A stretch of DNA of 64,000 nucleotides from Actinomycetota bacterium (GCA_003134555.1 PLBO01000109.1:58871-122870); one strand, 5' to 3'. Positions 1 to 8,878 are shown, counted from the stretch's first letter. Notes: a model not told the origin generated them from the sequence alone. A program made the numbers and translations.

Positions 1-372
1 GTCGCCCGGATCTACGACCCGCGCCGCGCCTTGATCTACCAACGGCTCGGCATCCCGACCGTCGCGACCGTCGCGTGGACGACCGACCAGGTGCTGCGCC
101 GGCTTCTTCCCGGCGAGACAAGCCACGACTGGGTCGACCCGACCGGTCGTATCGGGCTCGTCGAGCGGACGATCCCGGCCAGGGCCATCGGTCAGAAGCT
201 CGCGAAGCTCAACCGCCCGGGCCGGTTCTGGCTGACCGCGGTCACGCGCTTCGGCAAGGCGCAGATCGTGACCGTCGATCTCATCGGCCAAGAGGGTGAC
301 GTGCTCGTGTTCGTCTCCGACATGGACGGGCTCGACGAGCTCCAAAAGCACATCGAATCGGGAGGCGACTGA
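1..372 (+). CDS. trkA: TrkA-family potassium uptake regulator, 3' part only
   Basis: The reading frame is open from base 1, so the gene starts outside the window; 123 codons are visible. The part seen covers the end of a Rossmann NAD-binding (TrkA-N) domain and a small C-terminal domain of TrkA-C type. Such proteins gate Trk/Ktr potassium transporters in the cytoplasm by sensing NAD(H) or nucleotides. Its stop overlaps the ATG of the next trkA-like gene (ATGA), so the two are translationally coupled. A tandem TrkA pair next to an OB-fold gene is also found in mycobacteria (the ceoB/ceoC region). The family call rests on the C-terminal half plus this neighbour. Confidence 0.8.
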   Translation, partial: VARIYDPRRALIYQRLGIPTVATVAWTTDQVLRRLLPGETSHDWVDPTGRIGLVERTIPARAIGQKLAKLNRPGRFWLTAVTRFGKAQIVTVDLIGQEGDVLVFVSDMDGLDELQKHIESGGD

Positions 373-1040
373 TGCGGGTCGCGATCGCGGGAGCGGGCAA
401 CGTCGGGCTGTTCATCGCCAACGATCTGGTGACCACCGGCCACGAGGTCCTGCTGATCGAGCAGAACCAGGACGTCGTGCAACGGCAGCAACCGCATGCC
501 GCAGACGGGGTCGAATGGATCGTCGCCGACGGGTGCGAGGTCGCGTCGTTGCGGATCGCGGGTCTCGAACGTTGCGACGTCGTCGTCGCGGCGACGGGCG
601 ACGACGAGGACAACCTCGTCATCTCCTTGCTCGCGAAGCAAGAGTTCGGCGTCCCGCGCGTCGTCGCGCGTGTGAATCATCCGAAGAACGAGTGGCTGTT
701 CAACGAGAATTGGGGGGTCGACCTCTCCGTATCGACTCCGCACCTCATCACGGCGCTGGTCGAAGAAGCGGTGTCGGTCGGCCGGCTGGTGCGCATTCTC
801 CAGTTCGAGGGTGGAAACGTCCGCCTGGTCGAGGTCACGCTTGCCGAGAATGCCCCCGTCGTCGACAAGGCGATCCGCGACCTCGACATTCCCCGCGACG
901 CCACCATCGTCGCCGTCGTGCGCGGCGAGCACGTCGTGATGCCGCGCGGCGACACCGTCTTCGAGTCGGGCGACGAGGTGCTCGCGATGGTGACGAGCGA
1001 CTCCGAAGACGACGTCCGTCAGATCCTGACCGGCGGTTAG
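372..1040 (+). CDS. trkA: TrkA-family potassium uptake protein (NAD-binding regulator)
   Basis: A complete 222-residue TrkA protein. Residues 7-12 read GAGNVG, the dinucleotide-binding loop of the N-terminal Rossmann domain; Glu34 after the second strand fits NAD binding. Residues from about 135 onward form the TrkA-C (RCK_C) ligand domain. Known role: cytoplasmic regulator of Trk potassium channels, working as a dimer or octamer ring. The ATG overlaps the previous TGA by one base, which fixes the start. No membrane-spanning Trk subunit is visible in the window; it would be expected upstream. Confidence 0.9.
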   Translation: MRVAIAGAGNVGLFIANDLVTTGHEVLLIEQNQDVVQRQQPHAADGVEWIVADGCEVASLRIAGLERCDVVVAATGDDEDNLVISLLAKQEFGVPRVVARVNHPKNEWLFNENWGVDLSVSTPHLITALVEEAVSVGRLVRILQFEGGNVRLVEVTLAENAPVVDKAIRDLDIPRDATIVAVVRGEHVVMPRGDTVFESGDEVLAMVTSDSEDDVRQILTGG

Positions 1041-1077
1041 CCGGACGAGCGGCGTACACCGCAGGCAATCAGCGGCT

Positions 1078-1443
1078 TCACAGCAACTGGTACACGGGGT
1101 TGTACACCATGCGGTCACTCGCGCTGTTCGCGTTGCGATGATTCGTGACGACGCCTTCGAGGCGGACTCGTCGTCCGGGAGAGAGACCGGTGATCTTGCG
1201 CCGGCCGAGGAACACCGCGGTTACGGTGCCGCGGCCGTCTTGTACGGTCGCTTCGAGCGAGGCGGCACCGGCGCGAGGCACGATGCGAACCGACCGAATC
1301 TCGCCGACGATCTGTACGGGTCGCCGAAGTTCGAGCGCATCGAGCGGCGCGCCACCGCGCGCAGCGCACCACGACTCCAACTGCTCTCGGTCTTGCTCGT
1401 CGACCGGTTTGGTCAATTTTTCGACGAATTTTCGTAGCGCCAC
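1078..1443 (-). CDS. OB-fold nucleic-acid-binding protein
   Basis: A 121-residue protein with a central single OB fold (about residues 40-121) of the type found in RecG and aspartyl-tRNA synthetase; the strand pattern and the motif DGRGTVTAVFLGR are visible. An N-terminal helix rich in Lys and Glu precedes it. It starts with GTG, preceded by GGAGG seven bases away. Small OB-fold proteins of this size lie beside tandem trkA genes in other actinobacteria, so the synteny supports the call. It is convergent with trkA. The substrate is unknown; nucleic acid binding is inferred from the fold only. Confidence 0.75.
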   Translation of the reverse strand: MALRKFVEKLTKPVDEQDREQLESWCAARGGAPLDALELRRPVQIVGEIRSVRIVPRAGAASLEATVQDGRGTVTAVFLGRRKITGLSPGRRVRLEGVVTNHRNANSASDRMVYNPVYQLL

Positions 1444-1492
1444 GCCATGCCTCCGCGTTGGATACCGAGGCTAGCCCCGAGCGAATGGGAAG

Positions 1493-2182
1493 ATGTCACC
1501 CGTGCTGCAGCCCCAACGAACTTCCGGAACGAGCTCGCCCGCGCGCTCGACCGGCGTCGCGTGTGTGCTCGTGCTCGTGCTCCTGCTCGCCGCCTGCTCG
1601 GGCGCAAAGAAGAACAGCACGACAACGACGACGAAGCCGAATGCAAAGGCACCCAAGGTCCTGGCGATCAAGACCTCCCTGTTGAAGGTCGGCAAGGTCG
1701 TCGTCGAGAGCGCGGGCGCCCCGAACCTCCTGATGGACGTACCGACGGGCAAAGCCGTTCTCGCCGTCGCGCAGAAGTACATCGACAACGCGATCTTCGA
1801 GCCGCTCAAAGCGGGGCGACTCGGCGGCGACTACGCCTCGTTGTTCGATCAGGGGGTGGAATCGGCCGCGCTGGGCGCCGACCGACGCGCTCTGACGGAC
1901 CTCGAGGCCGGGAAGGTCGCGCGCCTCACCTCCACGGCCAGCCCGGTCGAGCTGTCGGCACTCGTAGGAACGCTCGGCGAGTACATCTACGTCGCGACCG
2001 ACTTCGACCTCACCGTGAAGGGGATCGCATCCACGGGACCGCTGACGATCAGCCACAAGATCGAGTTGACGTTCGCGCAGACCGGCAAGACGTGGCTCGT
2101 CACCGCCTACCGCGTCCAGTCGGTGCGCCATTCGAGTGCCGGCAAGACGACCACGACCACCAAGGGAGGGAAGAAGCCGTGA
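1493..2182 (+). CDS. Putative lipoprotein with an SnoaL/Mce-associated-like domain
   Basis: 229 residues. A hydrophobic stretch ends in LLLAAC, a good lipobox, so the protein should be lipid-anchored outside the membrane after cleavage before the Cys at about position 35. A Thr-rich linker follows, then about 160 residues of alpha+beta character whose end resembles NTF2/SnoaL-like extracytoplasmic domains; I cannot name a family with confidence. The last codons overlap the start of the LCP gene (GTGA), so the two are co-translated, suggesting a role in cell-envelope assembly. The start is uncertain: ATG at 1493 and GTG at 1502 are both possible. Confidence 0.7.
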   Translation: MSPVLQPQRTSGTSSPARSTGVACVLVLVLLLAACSGAKKNSTTTTTKPNAKAPKVLAIKTSLLKVGKVVVESAGAPNLLMDVPTGKAVLAVAQKYIDNAIFEPLKAGRLGGDYASLFDQGVESAALGADRRALTDLEAGKVARLTSTASPVELSALVGTLGEYIYVATDFDLTVKGIASTGPLTISHKIELTFAQTGKTWLVTAYRVQSVRHSSAGKTTTTTKGGKKP

Positions 2183-3135
2183 GGGACCCTGCCGTGAAAG
2201 ACCTCCCGAAGTCGAAGCTGCGCATCGGGCGCAAGACGAAGCGCGTGTTGCTCGCGCTCGCGGGCGCGACGACGGCGTTCGTGCTCGGGTGCATGGCGAT
2301 CTTCGCGGCGTGGCTCGCGGGGGTACACGTCCCGATCGCGTCCGGCGCCACGTATCTGCGCGTGGAGAAGCTCGCGCCCCTCGCGTCCGCCGACCGCGAA
2401 GGTGGCGGGCTGACGGCGCCCTTCTTCATCTTGCTGGTCGGCAACGACTCGCGTCCGGGCGTAGGCGGTGCGCGCGGCGACGCGCTACACGTGCTCGGCG
2501 TCAACCCGGCGAAGCACCAGGCGACCATGATCGACATACCGCGCGACACGTGCTGGAACGGCGACAAGATCAACGCCGGCAACACGCACGGCCCCCGCGC
2601 GCAGGCGAACGACGTAGCCGGCCTCATGGGTGTTCCGATCTCGTACGTCGTCGACGTCGACTTCGCGGGCTTCCTCGGTCTGGTCGACGGCGTCGGCGGT
2701 GTCGACGTCCACGTGCCAACGGTGATGCACGACACGTACTCGGGTGCGTACTTCAATCCCGGGCTCCGCCACATGACCGGGACGGATGCTCTCGCCTTCT
2801 CCCGCGACCGCCACGACTTCCCGTCGAGCGACATCATCCGCACGCACAATCAGGGACTTTTGATCCTCGACGCGATGCGCCAGCTCCGAGCGAAGATGCA
2901 GAACGCACCCGGCGAGTTCAGGCTGCTCGCCCTCCTCGGACGCCACGCACAGCTCGACGGGATCGGCCTCAAGGACCTGTACCGGCTCAGCCGCGTCGCG
3001 TTCTCACTGAACCCCGACCAGATCCAGAACATCACGATGCCCTACACGGGCGGTGGGTGCCTCGGACTGGGCGCGAGCGCGGCGGGCCTCTTCGCCGACT
3101 TCCGCGACGACGGGATCGTCGAGAGCCCGCACTAG
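2179..3135 (+). CDS. LytR-CpsA-Psr (LCP) family protein
   Basis: 318 residues. A single transmembrane segment lies near residues 20-45, followed by an extracellular LCP domain. Hallmarks include LLVGNDSRPG at the domain start, the DIPRDT motif with a catalytic-type Arg, the GVDVHVP segment and a terminal tract with FSRDRH. LCP enzymes attach wall polymers (teichoic acids, arabinogalactan, capsule) from lipid carriers to peptidoglycan. GTG 2179 overlaps the upstream stop and has GGAGGG eight bases ahead; GTG 2194 is an alternative with GAGGGA. Coupling with the lipoprotein suggests they act together in the envelope. Confidence 0.85.
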   Translation: MRDPAVKDLPKSKLRIGRKTKRVLLALAGATTAFVLGCMAIFAAWLAGVHVPIASGATYLRVEKLAPLASADREGGGLTAPFFILLVGNDSRPGVGGARGDALHVLGVNPAKHQATMIDIPRDTCWNGDKINAGNTHGPRAQANDVAGLMGVPISYVVDVDFAGFLGLVDGVGGVDVHVPTVMHDTYSGAYFNPGLRHMTGTDALAFSRDRHDFPSSDIIRTHNQGLLILDAMRQLRAKMQNAPGEFRLLALLGRHAQLDGIGLKDLYRLSRVAFSLNPDQIQNITMPYTGGGCLGLGASAAGLFADFRDDGIVESPH

Positions 3136-3166
3136 TAGTTGCCGCGTTGACGGCGCACCCGGTCGG

Positions 3167-3172
3167 TACCCT
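3167..3172 (+). promoter_or_regulatory. -10 box TACCCT, leaderless promoter of the helicase gene
   Basis: TACCCT lies seven bases before the ATG at 3180, with no Shine-Dalgarno sequence. This spacing puts transcription start at or next to the start codon, as in actinobacterial leaderless genes. A TTGACG at 3147-3152 is only 14 bases upstream, short for a -35 box. Confidence 0.45.
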
Positions 3173-3179
3173 CGGATCG

Positions 3180-5486
3180 ATGCCGGTCGGGACCCATACC
3201 GCTACGGATGCGCGCGCGACGCTCGACGAGCTCGCGGCCGATCCCGACCTGATCGGCCGGTGCGTCCACCGCGAGGTTCTGCCCGAACGCGCGGCCCGCT
3301 TTGAACAGCTCGCCGAGCCCTTGCATCCCGAGGTCGCAGCCCGCATCGCCGCACGCGGCATCGACGGGCTGTACGCGCACCAGGCCGCGGCGATCGATGC
3401 GCTGCGCGCCCGGCGCAGCGTCGTCGTCGCGACGGGGACGGCGTCGGGAAAGTCGCTGTGCTACCAGACGCCCATCGTCTCGTCCGTCGTCGAGGGCAAG
3501 CGCGACACCGCGCTCCTCCTGTTCCCCACGAAAGCCCTTGCCCAGGACCAACTGCGCGCCTTGCGTTCGTGGCTGGTGCCCGGGCTGCGCGCCGTCACGT
3601 ACGACGGTGACACCGCCGGCGACGACCGCGCCTGGGCCCGCAAGAACGCCAACGTCGTGCTCACCAACCCCGAGATGCTGCACATGGGGATCCTCCCGTC
3701 GCACAAGGGATGGGCCACGTTCCTCATGCGCTTGCAGTACGTCGTCGTCGACGAGCTGCACACGCTGCGCGGCATCTTCGGATCGCACGTCGCCCACGTG
3801 CTGCGCCGACTGCGTCGATTGTGCGAGCACTACGGCTCGCAACCGACGTTCTTCTTCGCGAGCGCCACGATCGGCAATCCCGGAGAGCTCGCGAGCGCGC
3901 TGTGCGGCCTCGACGTCGAGCAGATCGACGACGACGCGTCGCCGCGCGCCGAACGTGTTCTCGCGTGCTGGCAACGACCGCTCCTCGACGCGCATTCGGG
4001 TGCCCGAGCGTCGGCGAACATCGAGACGGCCGAGCTCATGACCCGCTTCGTTCGCTCGAATCACCAGACCCTCGCGTTCACGCGCAGCCGGCGGGGCGCC
4101 GAGGTCGTCGCGCAGTACGCGCGGCGCCGGCTCGCCACGGCCGCGCCCGAGCTCGCAGATCGCGTCGCCGCCTACCGGGCCGGCTACCTCCCCGAGGAGC
4201 GCCGGGCGCTGGAGCTCGACCTCTCGAGCCGACGGCTGCTCGGCATCGCGGCAACGAACGCGCTCGAGCTCGGTATCGACATCGGCGGCCTCGACGCCGT
4301 CGTGCTGAACGGTTTCCCGGGCACCCTCGCGTCGATGTGGCAACAAGCCGGCCGCGCCGGACGCACCGGCCGGCGCTCCGCCGCGGTGCTCGTCGCCGGC
4401 GACGACCAGCTCGACCAGTGGTACGCCGCGCACCCCACCGAGCTGACCCGGCGCGCGCCCGAACGTGCGGTCGTCAACCCGCAGAACCCCTTCATCGTGC
4501 GCGCGCAGGTCGGGTGCGCCGCGCACGAGCTGCCGCTCACCCCCGACGACGAGCGGTGGTTCGGACCCGGCCTCGACGACGCGGTTCGCGATCTCGTGCA
4601 CGCCGACGCGCTCACGCCGCGCGGCGGCCGCATGTACTGGTCGGGCGGGCACTCCCCCGCGCGTGGCGTCGGGCTCCGGAGCGGGTCTTCGATCGAATAC
4701 CGGCTCCTCGACCTCGCGAGCGAGCGCACGATCGGCACCGTCGACGACGCTCGCGTCTTCTCGGTCGCGCACCCGGGCGCGGTGTACCTGCACCAGGGTC
4801 GCCAGTACCGCGTCGATCGTCTCGATCGCGAGCAACACATCGCGATACTCGAGCCTTACGACGACGCCGACGAGTACACACAAGCGCGCACCACGACCGA
4901 CATCACGATCGTGACCGAAGATGCATTCACGCCGCTCGGCGATGCGATCGTCCACCTGGGAACCGTCGAGGTCCGCAGCCAAGTCGTCGCATTCCAACGC
5001 AAGCAGATCTCGACCAACAGTGTGATCGAGGTTCGCGACCTCGAGCTCCCGGAGCGCGCACTCGTGACGCGCGCGTGCTGGTACACCATGCCGTCCGATG
5101 TGTTGAAGGCGGCCGGCGTCGACGCGTCGGAAGTCGTCGGCGCCGTGCACGCGGCGGAGCACGGCCTGATCGGCATGCTGCCGCTGTTCACGATCTGCGA
5201 CCGTTGGGACGTCGGTGGGGTTTCGATGGCGCTGCATCCCCAGACCATGCAACCGACGATCTTCGTGTACGACGGCTACCCCGGTGGCGCCGGGATCGCC
5301 GAGCTCGCGTTCGACGCGGCGGCGCGCCATGCCCGCGCCACACTCGATCTCATCGCCGCGTGCTCGTGCGACGACGGTTGCCCCTCGTGCGTGCAGTCTC
5401 CCAAGTGCGGGAACTGGAACGAGTACCTCGACAAGCGCGCGGCCGTGGCACTCCTGGGGGTGATGACGCCGAGCGTCAGGAGTTGA
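3180..5486 (+). CDS. DEAD/DEAH-box helicase of the actinobacterial helicase/secretion neighbourhood (MrfA-like)
   Basis: 768 residues. Superfamily 2 motifs are clear: Walker A GTASGKS ending at residue 92, motif II DELH at 191-194, SAT at 228-230, and a helicase C-terminal domain with QQAGRAGRTGR. The C-terminal DUF1998-type region holds a cysteine cluster (Cys728, 730, 734, 737, 743) that in MrfA/YprA binds zinc. The family unwinds DNA with 3'-5' polarity and, in Bacillus MrfA, acts in DNA repair. It is the helicase conventionally found near Tad genes in actinobacteria (Rv3649 in M. tuberculosis). Here the Tad genes follow after three extra surface-protein genes. Confidence 0.92.
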   Translation: MPVGTHTATDARATLDELAADPDLIGRCVHREVLPERAARFEQLAEPLHPEVAARIAARGIDGLYAHQAAAIDALRARRSVVVATGTASGKSLCYQTPIVSSVVEGKRDTALLLFPTKALAQDQLRALRSWLVPGLRAVTYDGDTAGDDRAWARKNANVVLTNPEMLHMGILPSHKGWATFLMRLQYVVVDELHTLRGIFGSHVAHVLRRLRRLCEHYGSQPTFFFASATIGNPGELASALCGLDVEQIDDDASPRAERVLACWQRPLLDAHSGARASANIETAELMTRFVRSNHQTLAFTRSRRGAEVVAQYARRRLATAAPELADRVAAYRAGYLPEERRALELDLSSRRLLGIAATNALELGIDIGGLDAVVLNGFPGTLASMWQQAGRAGRTGRRSAAVLVAGDDQLDQWYAAHPTELTRRAPERAVVNPQNPFIVRAQVGCAAHELPLTPDDERWFGPGLDDAVRDLVHADALTPRGGRMYWSGGHSPARGVGLRSGSSIEYRLLDLASERTIGTVDDARVFSVAHPGAVYLHQGRQYRVDRLDREQHIAILEPYDDADEYTQARTTTDITIVTEDAFTPLGDAIVHLGTVEVRSQVVAFQRKQISTNSVIEVRDLELPERALVTRACWYTMPSDVLKAAGVDASEVVGAVHAAEHGLIGMLPLFTICDRWDVGGVSMALHPQTMQPTIFVYDGYPGGAGIAELAFDAAARHARATLDLIAACSCDDGCPSCVQSPKCGNWNEYLDKRAAVALLGVMTPSVRS

Positions 5487-7047
5487 GCGGCGGCGGCTCG
5501 ACCATTTCGGCGGCTTCTTCCGCGTCCATCCAGTCGCGCAGCCGGCGGCGCTGCCGGTCGAGGTCCATGAGCCGCTCCATCATCGCCGCGCGCGGGTCGA
5601 CCTCGTCGTTCTCGATCGGGGCCGCGACGACCTCCGCGCCAGGTTCCGGGCGCGCAACGGCGCCCGGCGTCGGAGACGCCGAGCGAATGGCTTCTTGTTG
5701 GTCGGTGCTCGAGAGACTCGGCTCGGCCGAGACGACGGACTCCGGCGGCGCCGGACCCGCGCGCGCGTACCGAAGTTCGTCACCCTCGAAGCGGCTGCGC
5801 GGAGGCGACCCGATCGGCGCGTCCGCGGGTGCGGGGTCGGGGCTGCGCGCCCTTGGTCTCTGGTCCGAGATCTCGCGCTCGTCCCGGTGCACCGCGACGA
5901 GTTGGACGATGACATCGGTGAGCCGCACGATCTGCTTGACGAGCTCGACGGACTGTTCGCTCGACGCCGCGACCCAGCCGGGGGGCGCGCCGTAGTGCCC
6001 CGCCACAGGCGCGACCCAGCGCGGACTGCGGCGCGATGCGCGCATCTCGAATGCGAACCACAATGCGGCACCCACCAGCGCGAGGATGGCGAGCACCGTT
6101 ACGTACGGTCGCTTCCACCACGGCTTCGACGGCGTTGCGGTTCCCGCGCTCCCAGCCGACGACGTCGCGGAGGCGATCGGAGTCGTGGCCGGTGTAGGAG
6201 CCGAGCCGCCGGCCCCGGGCGAGAGATCGGTCGGCGCGCCTCCGAGCCGCGACGACCACGTTGCGACGTTGCCTCCGCTGTATTCGAGATCGACTGCGAT
6301 ATCACTCGCCGCGCCCACCGGGGTCGCGTTCCACTCGAGGTCGACCGTCGTGTCGCTACGAGCCCCGAGGTCGGCGTGGAACGGCAACAACTGCGGATGG
6401 TCGCCCGCGACGCGCACGTGCCCGTCGACCTTCGCGCCCTGATCGCCGAAGTTGCGCACCACGACGGCGAGCTGGTGGCGCGAACCTTGATCGACGCGGT
6501 GTACATCGGCGATCGCGATCTGCGCGGTGGGTGTACCCCGCACGGAGACCGAGACCGGGAAGGTCCCGCTCGCGGTGCCGGCGATCGGGCTGCCGTCGGC
6601 CGCGGCCACGGCACTCTCCACCGTCGCGTTGACGTGGGCGAGCACGGATCCCGGTTGCGTATCGTGTGGAACCGCGATCGTCATGGGCACCGTCGCCGCG
6701 ACGTGCGGATCGAGTTGGATCGCGTCGTCGCCGAACGCGAGCCACGACGCGGCCGCGAGACCGAGGTTTCCCGTCGCGTCGGTCGCGGTGAGCTTGATAG
6801 TGAGGCGGAGGTTCGCGGTGTGGTTCGACACGACGAGGTCGTGTTCCTCCGACGCGCCTGCGTCGAGCGTTACCGCCAGACCGGAGCCCTGGACCTTCGA
6901 CAGGGAGAGACCGATCGCGTCGGCCGGAACAGAAGAAGTCGGGCTCGAGGTCGAGGTTTCAGGCGCGCCGGGGGCCGCGGCAACTGGGCGCGCCGCGACG
7001 ACGAACACAACGGCGACGCCCGCGAGGAGCGCGATAGATCGCTTCAC
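5476..7047 (-). CDS. DUF916-like membrane-anchored surface protein with a long cytoplasmic tail
   Basis: 523 residues. A signal peptide is followed by two beta-sandwich domains: about residues 45-160, resembling the WxL-protein peptidoglycan-binding (DUF916) domain, and 165-280, with a CARDB/NEW-like look. Then comes a Ser/Thr/Pro linker, one transmembrane helix (about 318-340) and an unusual cytoplasmic tail of about 180 residues, with a helical segment and a Glu/Arg-rich coiled-coil end. I chose GTG 7047, with AGGGA nine bases upstream; the open frame extends to 7098. It is convergent with the helicase (11-bp overlap) and directly downstream of a second DUF916-like gene. The exact ligand is unknown. 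Confidence 0.65.
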   Translation of the reverse strand: MKRSIALLAGVAVVFVVAARPVAAAPGAPETSTSSPTSSVPADAIGLSLSKVQGSGLAVTLDAGASEEHDLVVSNHTANLRLTIKLTATDATGNLGLAAASWLAFGDDAIQLDPHVAATVPMTIAVPHDTQPGSVLAHVNATVESAVAAADGSPIAGTASGTFPVSVSVRGTPTAQIAIADVHRVDQGSRHQLAVVVRNFGDQGAKVDGHVRVAGDHPQLLPFHADLGARSDTTVDLEWNATPVGAASDIAVDLEYSGGNVATWSSRLGGAPTDLSPGAGGSAPTPATTPIASATSSAGSAGTATPSKPWWKRPYVTVLAILALVGAALWFAFEMRASRRSPRWVAPVAGHYGAPPGWVAASSEQSVELVKQIVRLTDVIVQLVAVHRDEREISDQRPRARSPDPAPADAPIGSPPRSRFEGDELRYARAGPAPPESVVSAEPSLSSTDQQEAIRSASPTPGAVARPEPGAEVVAAPIENDEVDPRAAMMERLMDLDRQRRRLRDWMDAEEAAEMVEPPPLNS

Positions 7048-7101
7048 GTTCGGTATCCCTGGCGGCGGCGCTCGGAGCACCGACCACCGAGGTCTCATCG
7101 G

Positions 7102-8136
7102 TCACGCGGCCCGGTAATTGACCGGGCTCGAGCCTCGGCTGCGCCGCCTCATCATGACCGCCGCCGCCCCCAGCATCACGACGAGAGCAGCCGCGAGAAG
7201 CAGGAGGAGACCGGCTCCCGATCCGTGCCCACGCACGGTCACATTCCGCAGCGCGCTCTCGAGCTGATTCTGGGCGGTGCCCGCGATGTCGACGGTGCCG
7301 GTCCAGCTGATCCGACGCCCGCCGTCGTAGGTGAGGTCGACTTGGACGTGATGCGAGCCGGGCACGACCGTCTTCGTCCACCGCACCGGGTAGACGATCG
7401 CCGTTCCCGGTACGAAGGTGTCGATCTTGAACGAGAAGTCGGTGTTGGTATCCGCAACGCGGATCACGCCGTTGCCGCGCGCGAAGGCGTTGCCGACGTT
7501 GGCGATGTGCACGCCGAGCGAGACGCCGTTGGGCGTGGCCTGGGGTTCGGCGCCCGTCACCGAGAGACTCGGCGAGCGCGGACCCGGCACGTCGATCTCC
7601 ACCGCGATGCCACGCTGGAAGCGCACCGCCATCGAGAAGCCGGCCTGGCCGGACGGCGCTTGGTTCGCCTTCGTGTCGTCGGCCGACAGCGGCACCGACG
7701 CGCTCATGCCCGCGAGGTACTGGCCGGGCTTCGCGTTCAGGGGGACGTGCACCGTGAACGGCACGTCGCGCTGTTCGTTGGGCGCCAGCGTGATCTGCGG
7801 CGTCGAGACGACGATCCAGCGCGAGGTCAGTGCCTTCGCACTGGCGGGCCGGGCCAGCTGCACGCCGGTGAGGTCACCGGTCCGGGCGTCGACCGCTTCG
7901 ACCATCACCGTGACCGGATGATCGTTGGGGTTGCTCACCCGCAAACTCTGGGTGACGGTGTCGCCGGGCGCGGCGTCGAGGAGGTAGTAGTGCCCCTTCG
8001 GGGAGATCTTCGCGCCGGGTGGCACCGTTGCGGCCACCACGTCTCCGAACTTCCCGGCTCCGGCCGGCGCAACCGCACCCGCCGACGCGATCAAGGCGGC
8101 CGCCATGAAGACGACCGCACGTCGAGCCCGCCGCAT
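7102..8136 (-). CDS. DUF916-like secreted/membrane protein (WxL locus type)
   Basis: 344 residues. A cleavable signal peptide ends near Ala27; then two beta-sandwich domains (about 35-165 and 175-285) and a C-terminal transmembrane helix (about 305-328) followed by Arg-rich residues. The first domain shows the DUF916 pattern: LLDAAPGDTVTQSLRVSNPND, then a long loop and LAPNEQRDVPFTVHVP. In Firmicutes such proteins bind peptidoglycan with one domain and present WxL proteins or a host ligand with the other. It starts at ATG with GGGGAGG eight bases ahead. The hairpin at 8177-8209 separates it from the WxL-like gene upstream. Confidence 0.7.
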   Translation of the reverse strand: MRRARRAVVFMAAALIASAGAVAPAGAGKFGDVVAATVPPGAKISPKGHYYLLDAAPGDTVTQSLRVSNPNDHPVTVMVEAVDARTGDLTGVQLARPASAKALTSRWIVVSTPQITLAPNEQRDVPFTVHVPLNAKPGQYLAGMSASVPLSADDTKANQAPSGQAGFSMAVRFQRGIAVEIDVPGPRSPSLSVTGAEPQATPNGVSLGVHIANVGNAFARGNGVIRVADTNTDFSFKIDTFVPGTAIVYPVRWTKTVVPGSHHVQVDLTYDGGRRISWTGTVDIAGTAQNQLESALRNVTVRGHGSGAGLLLLLAAALVVMLGAAAVMMRRRSRGSSPVNYRAA

Positions 8137-8176
8137 CCCGATGCCTCCCCGGGTATTGCTCCTCCGATAGGCGGAG

Positions 8177-8209
8177 GCGCCGGCTCAGGCTCAGGGCCCG
8201 AACCGGCGC
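8177..8209 (-). terminator. Hairpin downstream of the WxL-like gene
   Basis: GCGCCGG (8177-8183) pairs with CCGGCGC (8203-8209). A second short stem, CCTCCG/CGGAGG, lies just beyond it. There is no T-run, so it may be a weak terminator or a processing site that lets the WxL-like gene be expressed more strongly than the two genes behind it. Confidence 0.35.
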
Positions 8210-8233
8210 TTCCTAGCCACGCCTAATCGGCAA

Positions 8234-8878
8234 TCACGGCCCGTTCACGATGGCAATGGTTGCGGTTGATGTGTACGCACCCGCGATCGCGTTCGCCGGG
8301 ACGACGAGCTTCAGGATCTGGGGCGACACGAGGTAGGTGCCGATGCCGGCCACCGTTGCCACGCCGTCGGGGCCCACCGGTGCTCCACCGTTGTGCGCCA
8401 CATCGGCCGGATCGGCCGTGACGATGCTCTTGGCCGCCGTGAAGTCGACGTTCGGGTCGGCCCAGACACCGCCCATGGCGGAATCGGTGTTAGCCGCCGC
8501 CACTACGGGAGCGTTCATCTGCGCGCCCGCCGCCGCGACGATGTTCGCCGGGACCGAACCGTCGGCGAAGTCGGGGAGCAAGAGCGTGACGTGCCATCCC
8601 GCACCGGTACCCGAGTCGTCGATGACCGTGAACGGTGCGATCACAGCGCTGGTGAGCTGCGGCGTGCCGTTCATCGTGACGTTGTTGAAGTTCCCCACCG
8701 TCGGGTAGACGGTGCCGCCGGCGACCGCGGTGTCGAACCGGGGGCCGACACCGGCGTTGATCGTGAAGCCGGGGGTGCTGTTCTGGCTGTACTGGGTCGC
8801 GGAGGCGGGGGCCGCGTTGATCGCAACCAGGAGCGCGGCCGCCGACGCAGCTCCGAAGATCTTCTGCTTCATGGACAT
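8234..8878 (-). CDS. Secreted WxL-domain-like surface protein
   Basis: 214 residues with a signal peptide cleaved near ASA-TQ (residue 28). The mature part is Ala/Gly/Thr/Val-rich with almost no charged residues or Cys. Two features recall WxL domains: a GWHVTL motif with Trp95 in the middle, and a C-terminus reading AYTSTATIAIVNGP, the position where WxL proteins carry their second Y...TW.L motif, although the second Trp is missing. Known WxL proteins attach non-covalently to peptidoglycan and form complexes with DUF916 proteins; two such genes follow directly. ATG 8878 has AAGGAT eight bases upstream. The assignment rests on pattern and context. Confidence 0.6.
   Translation of the reverse strand: MSMKQKIFGAASAAALLVAINAAPASATQYSQNSTPGFTINAGVGPRFDTAVAGGTVYPTVGNFNNVTMNGTPQLTSAVIAPFTVIDDSGTGAGWHVTLLLPDFADGSVPANIVAAAGAQMNAPVVAAANTDSAMGGVWADPNVDFTAAKSIVTADPADVAHNGGAPVGPDGVATVAGIGTYLVSPQILKLVVPANAIAGAYTSTATIAIVNGP

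Noticed and set aside
3132-5330. A 732-codon open frame on the minus strand opposite the helicase gene
   Set aside because: It mirrors the codon structure of the helicase; its translation is rich in Arg, Asp, Glu and Val without motifs, as expected for an antisense shadow in GC-rich DNA.
8177-8209. Attachment site or mobile-element end around the WxL-like genes
   Set aside because: No integrase, tRNA gene or matching flanking repeat is seen; the surface genes have the same base composition as their neighbours.
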